Shown here: in pieces, positions 56,907-64,000 of the stretch
Position numbering within the stretch: position 1 is the stretch's first letter
Layout: every line of letters begins with the position of its first letter
DNA from: Ectothiorhodospiraceae bacterium 2226
Lineage (GTDB): Bacteria > Pseudomonadota > Gammaproteobacteria > GCA-013348725
NCBI GenBank assembly: GCA_013348725.1
Contig: CP054689.1
Coordinates: 2,600,501-2,664,500, forward strand
Direction: 5' to 3'
DNA: 64,000 nt
Position numbers and translations under genes: made by a program
The notes under the pieces: generated by a model
What the model was told of the DNA's origin: nothing
Seen by the model: only the letters and a program-made list of their open reading frames with translations
Databases searched by the model: none

Positions 56907-58076
56907 ATGAACGTCAGTGACGCGTACCGGGGGAAGACCGTCCTCGTAACAGGGCACACAGGCTTCAAGGGCTCGTGGCTCAGTGAGTGGCTCACCCTGC
57001 TCGGCGCGCGTGTCGTGGGCTACTCGCTGGATATCCCTTCGACCCCTTCGCACTTCACCGCGCTGGGGCTCGGCGAGCGTGTCGCGGCGGATGTGCGCGG
57101 CGACGTGCGTTCCCTGGACGCTCTGCAGGCGGTGATCGATGAGCACCAGCCGCAGTTCATCTTCCACTTGGCGGCGCAGCCTATCGTGCGGCGCTCGTTC
57201 AAGGAGCCCCACTACACCGTGGAGACGAACCTCGGCGGTAGCCTCAACGTGCTCGAAGCCGTGCGCCGCGCGGAACGCGACTGCGTGGTCATCATGATCA
57301 CGACGGACAAGGTGTACGAGAACGAGGAGTGGGTCCACGCCTACCGCGAAAACGATCGGCTGGGCGGCCACGATCTCTACAGCGCGAGCAAGGCCTGTGC
57401 GGAAATCGTCATCTCCGCCTACCGGCGCAGCTTTTTCGAACGCCCGGCCGCGCAGGGTGGCTCCCGCGTGGCCGTTGCCAGCGTGCGCGGGGGCAATGTG
57501 ATCGGCGGCGGCGACTGGTCCGAGAATCGCATCGTGCCGGACGCCGTGCGCAGCCTGGCGCACGACCAACCGATCCGCGTGCGCAACCCCCGTTCGACCC
57601 GGCCCTGGCAGCACGTACTGGACCTGCTCGGCGGTTACCTACAACTCGGTGCGGAGATCGCACACGCCCGCGCGCAAGGGGACGAGGAGCGTCTGCGGGA
57701 GCTTTGCTCGGCCTTCAACTTCGGGCCGCTGCTGGCCTCCAACCGCACCGTCGGCGAGCTGGTAGAGGAGATTCTCAAGCACTGGCCGGGGGAATGGGAA
57801 AACCTGCACGAGGCGCACGCGGAGCACGAGGCCGGCAAGCTCAACCTGACCATCGACAAGGCCGTTCACATGCTGGGCTGGCGCCCGCGCTGGAGCTTCG
57901 AGGAATGCGTCGCCGAGACGGTCGCGTGGTATCGGGGCTACTACATGCAGCGCAACCCAAGCACGGAGGCGGTGCGCCGGCTGACGCAGGAGCAGATCCT
58001 CGCGTACATGGGGCAGCAGCCGGACCAGCACGCAGCGGCGCGCACGGCTGCGGCGCACGCGGCGGGCGGCGGGTAG
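56907..58076 (+). CDS. rfbG: CDP-glucose 4,6-dehydratase
   Basis: 389 residues from ATG 56907 with an AAGGAGA Shine-Dalgarno; an upstream in-frame ATG has no ribosome site. It is an extended SDR: NAD-binding VTGHTGFKGSWLSEWL near residue 13, HLAAQPIVRRSF near 84, Thr/Asp in ITTDKVYEN near 132, and YSASKACAE near 157-161. TGHTGFKG is distinctive for RfbG. It converts CDP-glucose to CDP-4-keto-6-deoxyglucose for dideoxy or other modified surface sugars. The rfbF, rfbH and glycosyltransferase partners are not in the window. The C-terminal 30 residues (Ala/His/Gln-rich) exceed the usual length. Confidence 0.93.
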   Translation: MNVSDAYRGKTVLVTGHTGFKGSWLSEWLTLLGARVVGYSLDIPSTPSHFTALGLGERVAADVRGDVRSLDALQAVIDEHQPQFIFHLAAQPIVRRSFKEPHYTVETNLGGSLNVLEAVRRAERDCVVIMITTDKVYENEEWVHAYRENDRLGGHDLYSASKACAEIVISAYRRSFFERPAAQGGSRVAVASVRGGNVIGGGDWSENRIVPDAVRSLAHDQPIRVRNPRSTRPWQHVLDLLGGYLQLGAEIAHARAQGDEERLRELCSAFNFGPLLASNRTVGELVEEILKHWPGEWENLHEAHAEHEAGKLNLTIDKAVHMLGWRPRWSFEECVAETVAWYRGYYMQRNPSTEAVRRLTQEQILAYMGQQPDQHAAARTAAAHAAGGG

Positions 58077-58263
58077 GGCGGCGTCCTCAGCGCGGGGCAC
58101 GGAACGTTGGGCGAGGGCCGGCCCCGTGCACGCCCCGGATGGGTTCGATAAATCGAGGTAGGGTAAGCGCATGTCCCGGCCCGCCAGCCGCGCTTGCGGG
58201 CGCGTGGGTTTCACAGTGGGGCGCGGCCGTGTGGGAAATGGCCGTTGACGCGGTGATCGCCTG

Positions 58264-59184
58264 CTAGTTCGGTTCGGCCTCCCTGACCTGGAACAGGCGC
58301 GTGCATAACTCGCGTAACCAATTGCTGGCGGCGTCGCCGTGGTTTACGCGGTGCCAAACCATTTTCATCTCGAATCCGGGCACCTCCAGCGGCGGCTTGA
58401 ACGCGCGGAACTCCCAGGCGGACTGAAACGCTCGGGCCAGACGCTCCGGTAGGGTGACCATCAGGTCGCTGCCGTTCAGCACCAGAGGGATGGCGAGTGC
58501 ATGCGGGGCGTACAAGCGCGTGTGGCTGGCGAGGCGGCGCTTGGCCAAGGCCCGGTCGACCACGCCGATGTTGCCTTCTTGTGGTGTGTACAGCACGTGG
58601 TCGTATCCGACGAACTGTGCCAGCGTGATGCCCTCGACGATCTCCGGGTGATCTTTCGCGACCAGGCACACGAACTCGTCCTTGAACAGCACCTTCTCGT
58701 AGAAATCCGCCCCCGCTTCCACCTGGCTGCTGAAGGCCAGGTCGACCTCGTTCGCCTCTAGTTTCTTCAGAACCCGCTTCTCGTCCAGGCGCAAAACCTT
58801 AATGGCGACCTTGGGCGCAATCCCGGCGAGTTCGCTCAACAGGGCGGGCAGCAGGGTCGCGCTGCCGTAGTCGGTCATGGCCACCACGAACAGCTTGTCG
58901 GAGGTGAGGGGATCGAACTTGCGGTTGGACTCCAGCGTCTCCTCGACGAGCTGGAGGGCCTCGCGGATGGCGGGTGCGATGGTGCGCGCGAAGGGCGTCG
59001 GCAGCATGCCCTGCGAGGTCTTGACGAATAGCGGGTCGCCGTACGCGGCGCGCAGTCGGTTGAGGGCGTTGCTCACCGCCGGCTGCGACAGGCCCAGTTC
59101 GATGCCGGCCCGGCTCAGGTTGGCGAGACGGTAAACGGCGTCGAATACGACGAGCAGGTTGTGGTCCAATTTTCGGTTATTCAC
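58264..59184 (-). CDS. LysR-family transcriptional regulator (NodD/LeuO-like type)
   Basis: 306 residues. The helix-turn-helix is at residues 8-65 (LDHNLLVVFDAVYRLANLSRA, LSQPAVSNALNRLR; the first shortened). The DxxLxxVFxAV opening with SQPAVSNAL is the NodD/LeuO flavour of LysR proteins. The effector domain spans about 95-300. It is divergent from the unknown-racemase-DUF2938 operon across about 300 bp with a dyad at 59219-59231, so it probably regulates that operon. Confidence 0.93.
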   Translation of the reverse strand: MNNRKLDHNLLVVFDAVYRLANLSRAGIELGLSQPAVSNALNRLRAAYGDPLFVKTSQGMLPTPFARTIAPAIREALQLVEETLESNRKFDPLTSDKLFVVAMTDYGSATLLPALLSELAGIAPKVAIKVLRLDEKRVLKKLEANEVDLAFSSQVEAGADFYEKVLFKDEFVCLVAKDHPEIVEGITLAQFVGYDHVLYTPQEGNIGVVDRALAKRRLASHTRLYAPHALAIPLVLNGSDLMVTLPERLARAFQSAWEFRAFKPPLEVPGFEMKMVWHRVNHGDAASNWLRELCTRLFQVREAEPN

Positions 59185-59218
59185 GTCATGAATAATGAAT
59201 TATAAGGTCTATCAGTGT

Positions 59219-59231
59219 TGAGCATAGCTCA
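59219..59231. promoter_or_regulatory. Candidate LysR box (T-N11-A dyad)
   Basis: TGAGC-ATA-GCTCA, a perfect dyad that also satisfies T-N11-A. It lies 35 bp upstream of the LysR start codon and about 250 bp before the divergent operon. This is the standard place for a LysR-type autoregulatory and activation site. The remaining 250 bp to the operon contain a GCCCC-TTCG-GGGGC hairpin near 59392-59406. Confidence 0.55.
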
Positions 59232-59481
59232 GTTCTTTTCGTAGATTAAGCGGCAGGCGACAAGAAGTTGCGATTACTTAAGGTTTCTACTCGGCATGGA
59301 TGGGTTCCGGGAGCAGGGTGACAGGGCATCTGTGAGCGCCGCGGCGGCCGTAGCGGCTAGCACGCGTGGCGCCCGGTGCCAAAGTACGGCGGCCCCTTCG
59401 GGGGCGGCCGCGCCGGGCCTACACCGGGACCTGCTCCACGGCCGACACCGTTTTCCTCCGTCCAACAGAAGGGTTGTCGCC

Positions 59482-60231
59482 ATGGAAAACGTCGATTGTC
59501 GTGCGCTGGACCCGATCGCCTGCACGAATTCCGTCCGTCGGGCCGCCATTATCGCCGGCCATTACTGCCTGTCCCCCGAACTCAGTGACCTTTCGCATGA
59601 CAGCGATGCCGAGGAGATCTCGTTCTTGAGTGGCGCCAAGCTGCTGCACGATCTGCGTTCGCAGGGCAAAGACGGGGTGCTGGTGCTGTGGATCAACGAC
59701 ATCGGGATCGATCCTGCCGAGCGCGAGCGGCTGCGGGCCGAATATGCGCTACCCGAAAACTACCGTGCCATTCTCGACCGTTACGCGCTGTCGCGCAGCG
59801 ACGTCTCGGTGATGTTCGAGAGCGCGATGCGCAACAAGGCCTCCACGACGCTGCGCAAGCTCGCCAAGCGCAGTCCCGAGACCTTTCTCGTCGTAAGTCC
59901 CGATGATCCAGCGCTGGTGCGCTGTATCAATCGGGCCACGTGTCAGGCAGAACCGCCCGGCCGCGTCTACGCCGTACAGGGCCCTGATCAGGAGATGCTG
60001 GTGGTGAAGGAAGGACCGAATCCAAAGTGCAACCTGATTCTCGGAACCTTCCTCAAGCAGGTCACGAGCGACTACGCGCCCGACATCGTGGTCAATATCT
60101 TCAACGCGATCTATTCGAATCGGATTCGCTTCGGCGTTTACGTTTCGAAGCATGTACTCGGCAACAGCACGCCGATCTTCAACTATTTTGCCGACGGGGA
60201 CGTGGTCACCGAAGCCTGTTGGCACGTTTGA
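59482..60231 (+). CDS. Unknown protein, first gene of LysR-linked racemase operon
   Basis: 249 residues from ATG 59482 with GAAGGG nine bases upstream. No signal peptide or TM. It has several cysteines (residues 5, 14, 29, and CINRATC near 152-158) and looks like a mixed alpha/beta soluble protein (GVLVLWINDIGIDPAERER, ETFLVVSPDDPALVRC). I cannot match it to a named family. It is 11 bp before an Asp/Glu racemase-family gene and divergent from a LysR regulator, so a role in amino-acid-like metabolite synthesis or salvage is only inferred. Confidence 0.8.
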   Translation: MENVDCRALDPIACTNSVRRAAIIAGHYCLSPELSDLSHDSDAEEISFLSGAKLLHDLRSQGKDGVLVLWINDIGIDPAERERLRAEYALPENYRAILDRYALSRSDVSVMFESAMRNKASTTLRKLAKRSPETFLVVSPDDPALVRCINRATCQAEPPGRVYAVQGPDQEMLVVKEGPNPKCNLILGTFLKQVTSDYAPDIVVNIFNAIYSNRIRFGVYVSKHVLGNSTPIFNYFADGDVVTEACWHV

Positions 60232-60242
60232 GAGGAAGAAAT

Positions 60243-61010
60243 ATGGGGGATGAGGCGAGGGCGGCATGGGCCGCTCCTGTTGCCCGCCGGCGGCTCGGGA
60301 TCATCACAGGCGCCGGGCCGGAGGCCGGCCTCGATCTGTGGAGCAAGATGCTGGCGGCGAACCGGGCGATGCTGGGCGCCGCCTACCGCGGTGACCTTGA
60401 CGCCCCCGATGTCACGGTCTTCTCGGTGCCCGAGCTCGGTCTCGCCATGGACCTCGAAGGCAACGAGGAGCGGCTGTGGGAGGTTTTACGCCAGACGCTG
60501 CTTACCATGGATGCCGCCGGCGTCGACCTGTTCTGCATCGCGTGCAACGCGCTGCACTACTACGCCGACCGGATTGCGGACTTGCAGCTCAACGCGCGTT
60601 TCGTGTCCATCGTCGACGCGGTGCGCGCTTACCTCCAGGCCGAGGGGGTGGAGGAGGCCGCCATCTTGTCGATCAGTCGGGTGATGGCGCTCGATCGCTG
60701 GTCGGCCTACACGCCGCTGGCGCGCGACGTGCGCCTGGAGACGCCGGAGGAGCCCGCGTTGTTGGACGAGATCATCCAGTGCGTCAAGCGCTACGGGCCG
60801 CAGCGTGCCGAGACCTTCGGCAAGTTCGCGCGCGTCCTGGAGGGGCTGCGCGCGCCGGTCGTGCTGCTCGCCTGCACCGAGTTGCCGCTGATTCCTACCA
60901 CCCAGCGCGACAAGACGCTGGTGGATGTCACCGCGGTGCTTGCGCGTACCATGGTAAAAGCTTCGCTGTCGGCGCCGGACGTCGAGAGCGTGGGTGAGGG
61001 GGGGCTGTAA
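60243..61010 (+). CDS. Aspartate/glutamate/hydantoin racemase-family protein
   Basis: 255 residues from ATG 60243 with a GAGGAAG Shine-Dalgarno. The two catalytic cysteines of this cofactor-free racemase family are both present: Cys101 in IACNALHYY and Cys211 in LLACTELPLI. The N-terminus RRLGIITGAGPEAGLDLW is the phosphate/carboxylate-binding turn. Substrate specificity cannot be told. It follows the unknown gene by 11 bp and ends 1 bp before the DUF2938 gene, so the three form an operon. Confidence 0.9.
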   Translation: MGDEARAAWAAPVARRRLGIITGAGPEAGLDLWSKMLAANRAMLGAAYRGDLDAPDVTVFSVPELGLAMDLEGNEERLWEVLRQTLLTMDAAGVDLFCIACNALHYYADRIADLQLNARFVSIVDAVRAYLQAEGVEEAAILSISRVMALDRWSAYTPLARDVRLETPEEPALLDEIIQCVKRYGPQRAETFGKFARVLEGLRAPVVLLACTELPLIPTTQRDKTLVDVTAVLARTMVKASLSAPDVESVGEGGL

Positions 61011-61011
61011 G

Positions 61012-61521
61012 GTGGAATTCCTGTTGGTAGCGTTCGCCGGGGGCCTGCTCGGCTCCTGGTGGATGGATCTGGTCGACGATTGGAACAAGCGCACCACCGG
61101 CATCCACAGCGGGGTGACCGCCGCGCTCATCGGTCGCTGGGTGCTCGGCTGGGGGCGCCTGCGCTTCGCTCACAGCGAGATCACCGAGTCGCCGGCGCGC
61201 GAGGGCGAGGCGCGCGCGGGGATGGTGTTCCATTATCTGGTGGGCGGCGGCTGCGTCGCCCTGGTGTACCCGTTGTTTTTTCTTGCGACCGGTATCCCCA
61301 CGCCGAGCAGCCACATCGTGCCGGCCATCGTGTACGGCTTCATTACCTCGCTGTTGCCGTGGTTCATTCTGTTCCCAGCCTTCGGCTGGGGCGTGTTCGC
61401 ACGCCGTCCCCTTCCCGGCACGCGCCCGGTCCTGGCCAGCACCATCACCCACCTGCCTTACGGGCTGGGCATCGGCGTCACGCTGGACGGCTACGCCTGG
61501 CTGACCGGCGCGGGATTCTGA
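61012..61521 (+). CDS. DUF2938-like integral membrane protein
   Basis: 169 residues from GTG 61012, one base after the racemase stop. Four hydrophobic helices (about 2-14, 65-85, 95-120, 148-166). The GRWVLGWGRLRFAH and VFHYLVGGGC segments match the DUF2938 family, whose function is unknown. As third gene of the operon it could be a transporter or membrane partner for the racemase pathway. Confidence 0.82.
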   Translation: MEFLLVAFAGGLLGSWWMDLVDDWNKRTTGIHSGVTAALIGRWVLGWGRLRFAHSEITESPAREGEARAGMVFHYLVGGGCVALVYPLFFLATGIPTPSSHIVPAIVYGFITSLLPWFILFPAFGWGVFARRPLPGTRPVLASTITHLPYGLGIGVTLDGYAWLTGAGF

Positions 61522-61530
61522 GCCCGCGCA

Positions 61531-61788
61531 TCACCCACCGCTCAAGGCCTGCACGATCGCCACGTCGTCTTGCTCTGCGAGCGGGCGCGAAAGGTCGAAC
61601 ACCGCTTCGCCGTTGACGAAGAAGCGCATGTGCGGGCGCATGCGGTTCTGTTCGTCGATGATGCGGAACCGGAAGCCGGGGTAGCGCTGGTCGAGGTCCG
61701 TGAGCACCTCGTGCAGGGTCGCGCCTCGCGCCTGCACGCGGTCGGCGCCCGTGTAGGACTGGAGCGGGGTTGGGATCAGTACGTTCAT
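61531..61788 (-). CDS. MoaD/ThiS-like ubiquitin-fold protein
   Basis: 85 residues from ATG 61788. The ubiquitin-fold pattern is clear: NVLIPTPLQSYTG, LHEVLTDLDQRYPGF, FFVNGEAVFDLSRPL, then DDVAIVQALSGG. It ends in the diglycine that is adenylated and thiocarboxylated in MoaD and ThiS. It lies 11 bp downstream of the BNR-repeat gene, so they are co-transcribed. No MoeB/ThiF adenylating enzyme is in the window. Confidence 0.92.
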   Translation of the reverse strand: MNVLIPTPLQSYTGADRVQARGATLHEVLTDLDQRYPGFRFRIIDEQNRMRPHMRFFVNGEAVFDLSRPLAEQDDVAIVQALSGG

Positions 61789-61799
61789 GTCAGCGGCCA

Positions 61800-62960
61800 C
61801 TAATCGAGCAGGCCCGCTTCCACGGAGTAGATCTCGGGCAGGTGGCGCGCGACACAGTGCCATTGCGCCCCCTCGTTGGCGCTCATCCATAGCTCTCCGC
61901 TGGTGGTGCCGAAGTACAGCCCGACCGGGTCCTGCGCATCGGCGGTCATCGCCTGGCGCTTGACGGTCCACCAGGCCTGCTCGAGCGGCAGTCCCGCATC
62001 ATGGCGCTGCCAGCTCTGGCCGCCGTCGTGCGTGGCGTAGACCGCGGGCGTGCCGCCGGGGCTGGTGCGCGGCCAGACATCGGTGCCGTCCATCGGAAAC
62101 ACCCATGCGGTGTCGGCATCGCGCGGGTGCACCACGATGGGAAAGCCGATGTCGCCCACCTCGCGCGGCATGGCGCGGCCGATGCGCACCCAGGCGTCGT
62201 CCGGCCGGTCGAGGCGATAGATGCCGCAGTGGTTCTGTTGATACAGGCGGTCCGGATTGCTCGGGCAGAGTTGGACGCAGTGCGGGTCATGAAAGGTGGG
62301 CTCCGCCGGGTCGAAGCCGGGTACCACCGCGAGGCCCTTGATGAGCGGCGTGAAGCTTCGTCCGGCGTCGCGCGACTCGTGCACGCCGCCGCCCGACATG
62401 GCGATATACAGGTGCGCCGGGTCGCGCGGGTCGACGATGATGGAATGCAGCTTCGGACCATCCGGCGTGCCGTCCTGCACGGTGCCCATCCACGCGCGGA
62501 ATTGCGCGTCGTCGTTGAGGCTCGAGTAGGGCGCCCAGGTATCGCCGCCGTCCTCGGAACGAAACAGGCCCTGCGGCGAGGTGCCGGCGTACCACGCCTG
62601 CGGCTCATCGGCATGGCAGGGGGTGAGCCAGAAGGTATGGTCCACCGCGCGCCCCTGGCCATTGGGTGCGGGCGCGAACGCCGGCGGCCGGGTCGCCTCG
62701 CGCCATGTGGCGCCGAGGTCCATTGATCGGTACAGGGTAGGGCCCAGGTGGCCGGTCTTCGCCGCCGCGAGCAGCGTGCGACGGTCGCGCGGGTCGAGCA
62801 CCAGGTGGTGGATGATCTGGCCGAGGAAGTGCGGGCCATCCACCCGCCAGTCCTGGCGGTCCGGCGAGGCGTGAAACAGCCACGCGCCTTTGCGGGTGCC
62901 GACGAGCACGACCACGTGCGGGTGGGCCTTGGCTGCTGAGACGTGGTTCGTTGAGGCCAT
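61800..62960 (-). CDS. BNR/Asp-box repeat protein (sialidase-like beta-propeller)
   Basis: 386 residues from ATG 62960 with a GGAGGAA Shine-Dalgarno; a longer upstream frame has none. Five Asp-box repeats are seen: RSMDLGATW, RSEDGGDTW, ESRDAGRSF, ATHDGGQSW and a degenerate SANEGAQW. No signal peptide, so it is probably cytoplasmic, and sialidase Arg-triad motifs are not evident. It pairs with the MoaD-like gene. I know this pair recurs in other bacteria, but the function is unknown. Confidence 0.9.
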   Translation of the reverse strand: MASTNHVSAAKAHPHVVVLVGTRKGAWLFHASPDRQDWRVDGPHFLGQIIHHLVLDPRDRRTLLAAAKTGHLGPTLYRSMDLGATWREATRPPAFAPAPNGQGRAVDHTFWLTPCHADEPQAWYAGTSPQGLFRSEDGGDTWAPYSSLNDDAQFRAWMGTVQDGTPDGPKLHSIIVDPRDPAHLYIAMSGGGVHESRDAGRSFTPLIKGLAVVPGFDPAEPTFHDPHCVQLCPSNPDRLYQQNHCGIYRLDRPDDAWVRIGRAMPREVGDIGFPIVVHPRDADTAWVFPMDGTDVWPRTSPGGTPAVYATHDGGQSWQRHDAGLPLEQAWWTVKRQAMTADAQDPVGLYFGTTSGELWMSANEGAQWHCVARHLPEIYSVEAGLLD

Positions 62961-63113
62961 GGGCGTTCCTCCTTGGATCGATCTTCTTATTGTTCTTATC
63001 GAACGGGGCGGACGGCAATCGACAGCCGACTGTCTGCGATGCAAACGATATGATAGGCCCGAAACGGCTTTGGCGGTGCTGGGGGCAGCGGCGGTACAGC
63101 GAGGGGAGGGCCG

Positions 63114-63551
63114 GTGGCGGCGCGAGTGAGTTGCATTCAGGCGGTGGTGGGTGGCGCACTGTTCATCGTGCCGACGCTCGGGAGCGCGTGCAGTTGTCTG
63201 CCCGACTCGGTCGAGGGGCACTACGGCGCGGCGGCCGAGGTGTTCGTCGGCCGCGTCGTCACGGTGCGGGACGCGGCTCATCCTGGGCCGCTGTTCGACG
63301 CGGCGGCGGCCGTCGCAGCGACGGTGGCGGTGGAGGAAGCCTACAAGGGTTATCCGGCGTCTCCGTCGGCGGTTTGGAGTGAGCCCGTGCATCCGGGCCA
63401 CTGCGCCATCGATCTGGCGGTGGGCGGGCGCTACCTCTTTTATGTCCACGTGAGCGGGCAGGTTGACCTGTGCGGCGGCACGCGCCGGCTACTTGCGGAC
63501 GATCGGGACGAACTGGCAGACCTGCGCCGCTTGCGGAACGTCTTACGCTAG
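63114..63551 (+). CDS. Small secreted Cys-rich protein (NTR/TIMP-like start)
   Basis: 145 residues from GTG 63114 with a GAGGGGAGG Shine-Dalgarno. A signal peptide ends LGSA near residue 24, giving a mature start CSCLPDSVEGHYGAAAEVFVGRVV (shown shortened as CSCLPDSVEGHYG and AEVFVGRVV). The CxCLP opening with the DVFVG-type strand resembles bacterial proteins of the netrin/TIMP fold. Other cysteines near residues 97 and 119 could form disulfides. A role as a secreted inhibitor or adhesion protein is only a guess. Confidence 0.7.
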   Translation: MAARVSCIQAVVGGALFIVPTLGSACSCLPDSVEGHYGAAAEVFVGRVVTVRDAAHPGPLFDAAAAVAATVAVEEAYKGYPASPSAVWSEPVHPGHCAIDLAVGGRYLFYVHVSGQVDLCGGTRRLLADDRDELADLRRLRNVLR

Positions 63552-63579
63552 CGCGAGGGCCTTCGTCGCGCGGTGCCGC

Positions 63580-64000
63580 TCAGGGGCGGCGGGACATCCA
63601 GTAGGCGGAGGTCCAGTAGGGATTGTCGAGGCGGGAGACAGTCACGCCCTGGCTGGTCGAGGCGTGCAGGAAGCGGCTATCGCCCATGTAGATGCCCACG
63701 TGCCGGGTCTTGCGGCCGGTGCGGAAGAACACCAGGTCGCCGGCTTGCAGTTGATCGCGGCGGACGGGCTGCCCGTGACGTGCCTGATCCTCGGTGGAGC
63801 GGGGCAGTCGGTGACCGAAGCGCTCGGCGTAGGTGGTCTGCACGAAGGCCGAGCAGTCGATCCCGCGGCGGCTGTTACCGCCGAGCCGATAGGGCGTCCC
63901 GGCCCATTCGTCGTGCTGAGCCATCAAGCGTCGTACCACGTCGGGCGGCGGCGCCGGTGACACCGAGGGCGGCGCGGGGACAGGGTGCGGCGCGGAGGCG
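63580..64000 (-). CDS. NlpC/P60 family peptidase, 5' end beyond window
   Basis: The minus-strand frame is open from 63580 to the right edge, so the N-terminus (likely a lipoprotein or signal sequence) is missing. A GTG at 63963 is an internal codon, and Ala/Pro-rich codons continue upstream of it. The catalytic triad is visible: Cys in RGIDCSAFVQ, His in RHVGIYMG and His in RFLHAST. The YRLGG turn before Cys is typical of Spr/MepS-like endopeptidases that cut peptidoglycan cross-links. Confidence 0.92.
   Translation of the reverse strand, partial: ASAPHPVPAPPSVSPAPPPDVVRRLMAQHDEWAGTPYRLGGNSRRGIDCSAFVQTTYAERFGHRLPRSTEDQARHGQPVRRDQLQAGDLVFFRTGRKTRHVGIYMGDSRFLHASTSQGVTVSRLDNPYWTSAYWMSRRP

Overview
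This 64 kb window is GC-rich gammaproteobacterial chromosome. The left part (about 1.4-22.5 kb) carries the housekeeping order aroC / leuC-leuD-leuB-asd-fimV-truA-trpF-(trpB-trpA)-accD-folC-dedD-cvpA-purF-metZ. That order is well known from Pseudomonas and from purple-sulfur and halophilic gammaproteobacteria. The extreme GC content, trpBA sitting between trpF and accD, and a DsrC-type sulfur protein fit a Chromatiales-like organism, but the species cannot be named from sequence alone. No rRNA, tRNA, CRISPR array, insertion sequence or prophage was seen.

Region by region. 1-1.4 kb: 5' part of a membrane PAS-GGDEF protein that runs off the left edge. 1.4-8.3 kb: chorismate, leucine and aspartate-family biosynthesis plus an MFS transporter. 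8.4-11.2 kb: fimV, split by a one-base frameshift. 11.2-16.3 kb: an EcfT-like membrane protein, truA, trpFBA, accD. 16.35-16.75 kb: a tandem array of a 146-bp element made of five hairpins, with a diverged single copy between leuD and leuB. 16.9-22.5 kb: folC, dedD, cvpA, purF, metZ. 22.5-32.3 kb: mostly single accessory genes (lipoprotein, PA2779/PA2778 pair, PEBP, rtcA, PKHD hydroxylase, LysR plus a DsrC/TusE-like gene, an EEP phosphodiesterase, an outer-membrane barrel, an SDR).

The most striking part is 32.8-56.3 kb. A tight nine-gene operon encodes exported TPR and coiled-coil proteins, two of them lipoproteins, plus a small exported protein, one ExbB/TolQ-type and two ExbD/TolR-type proton-channel subunits and a TonB/AgmX-like protein. 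It ends in strong terminators. It is followed by two giant genes in the same direction: a 2780-residue secreted protein with about 14 DUF11 repeats and SdrD-like domains, and a 1716-residue protein with three OmpA domains and a C-terminal outer-membrane barrel. The one-plus-two channel subunits and the AgmX-type protein resemble the AglRQS/Glt gliding motor of Myxococcus. I infer an energised trans-envelope machine that acts on or exports a giant surface protein. This is the best candidate for an undescribed system here.

56.9-64 kb: an orphan CDP-glucose 4,6-dehydratase; a LysR regulator divergent from a three-gene operon (unknown protein, Asp/Glu racemase, DUF2938 membrane protein) with a dyad-symmetric LysR-type box between them; a MoaD/ThiS-like protein paired with a BNR-repeat protein; a small secreted protein; and an NlpC/P60 peptidase that runs off the right edge.
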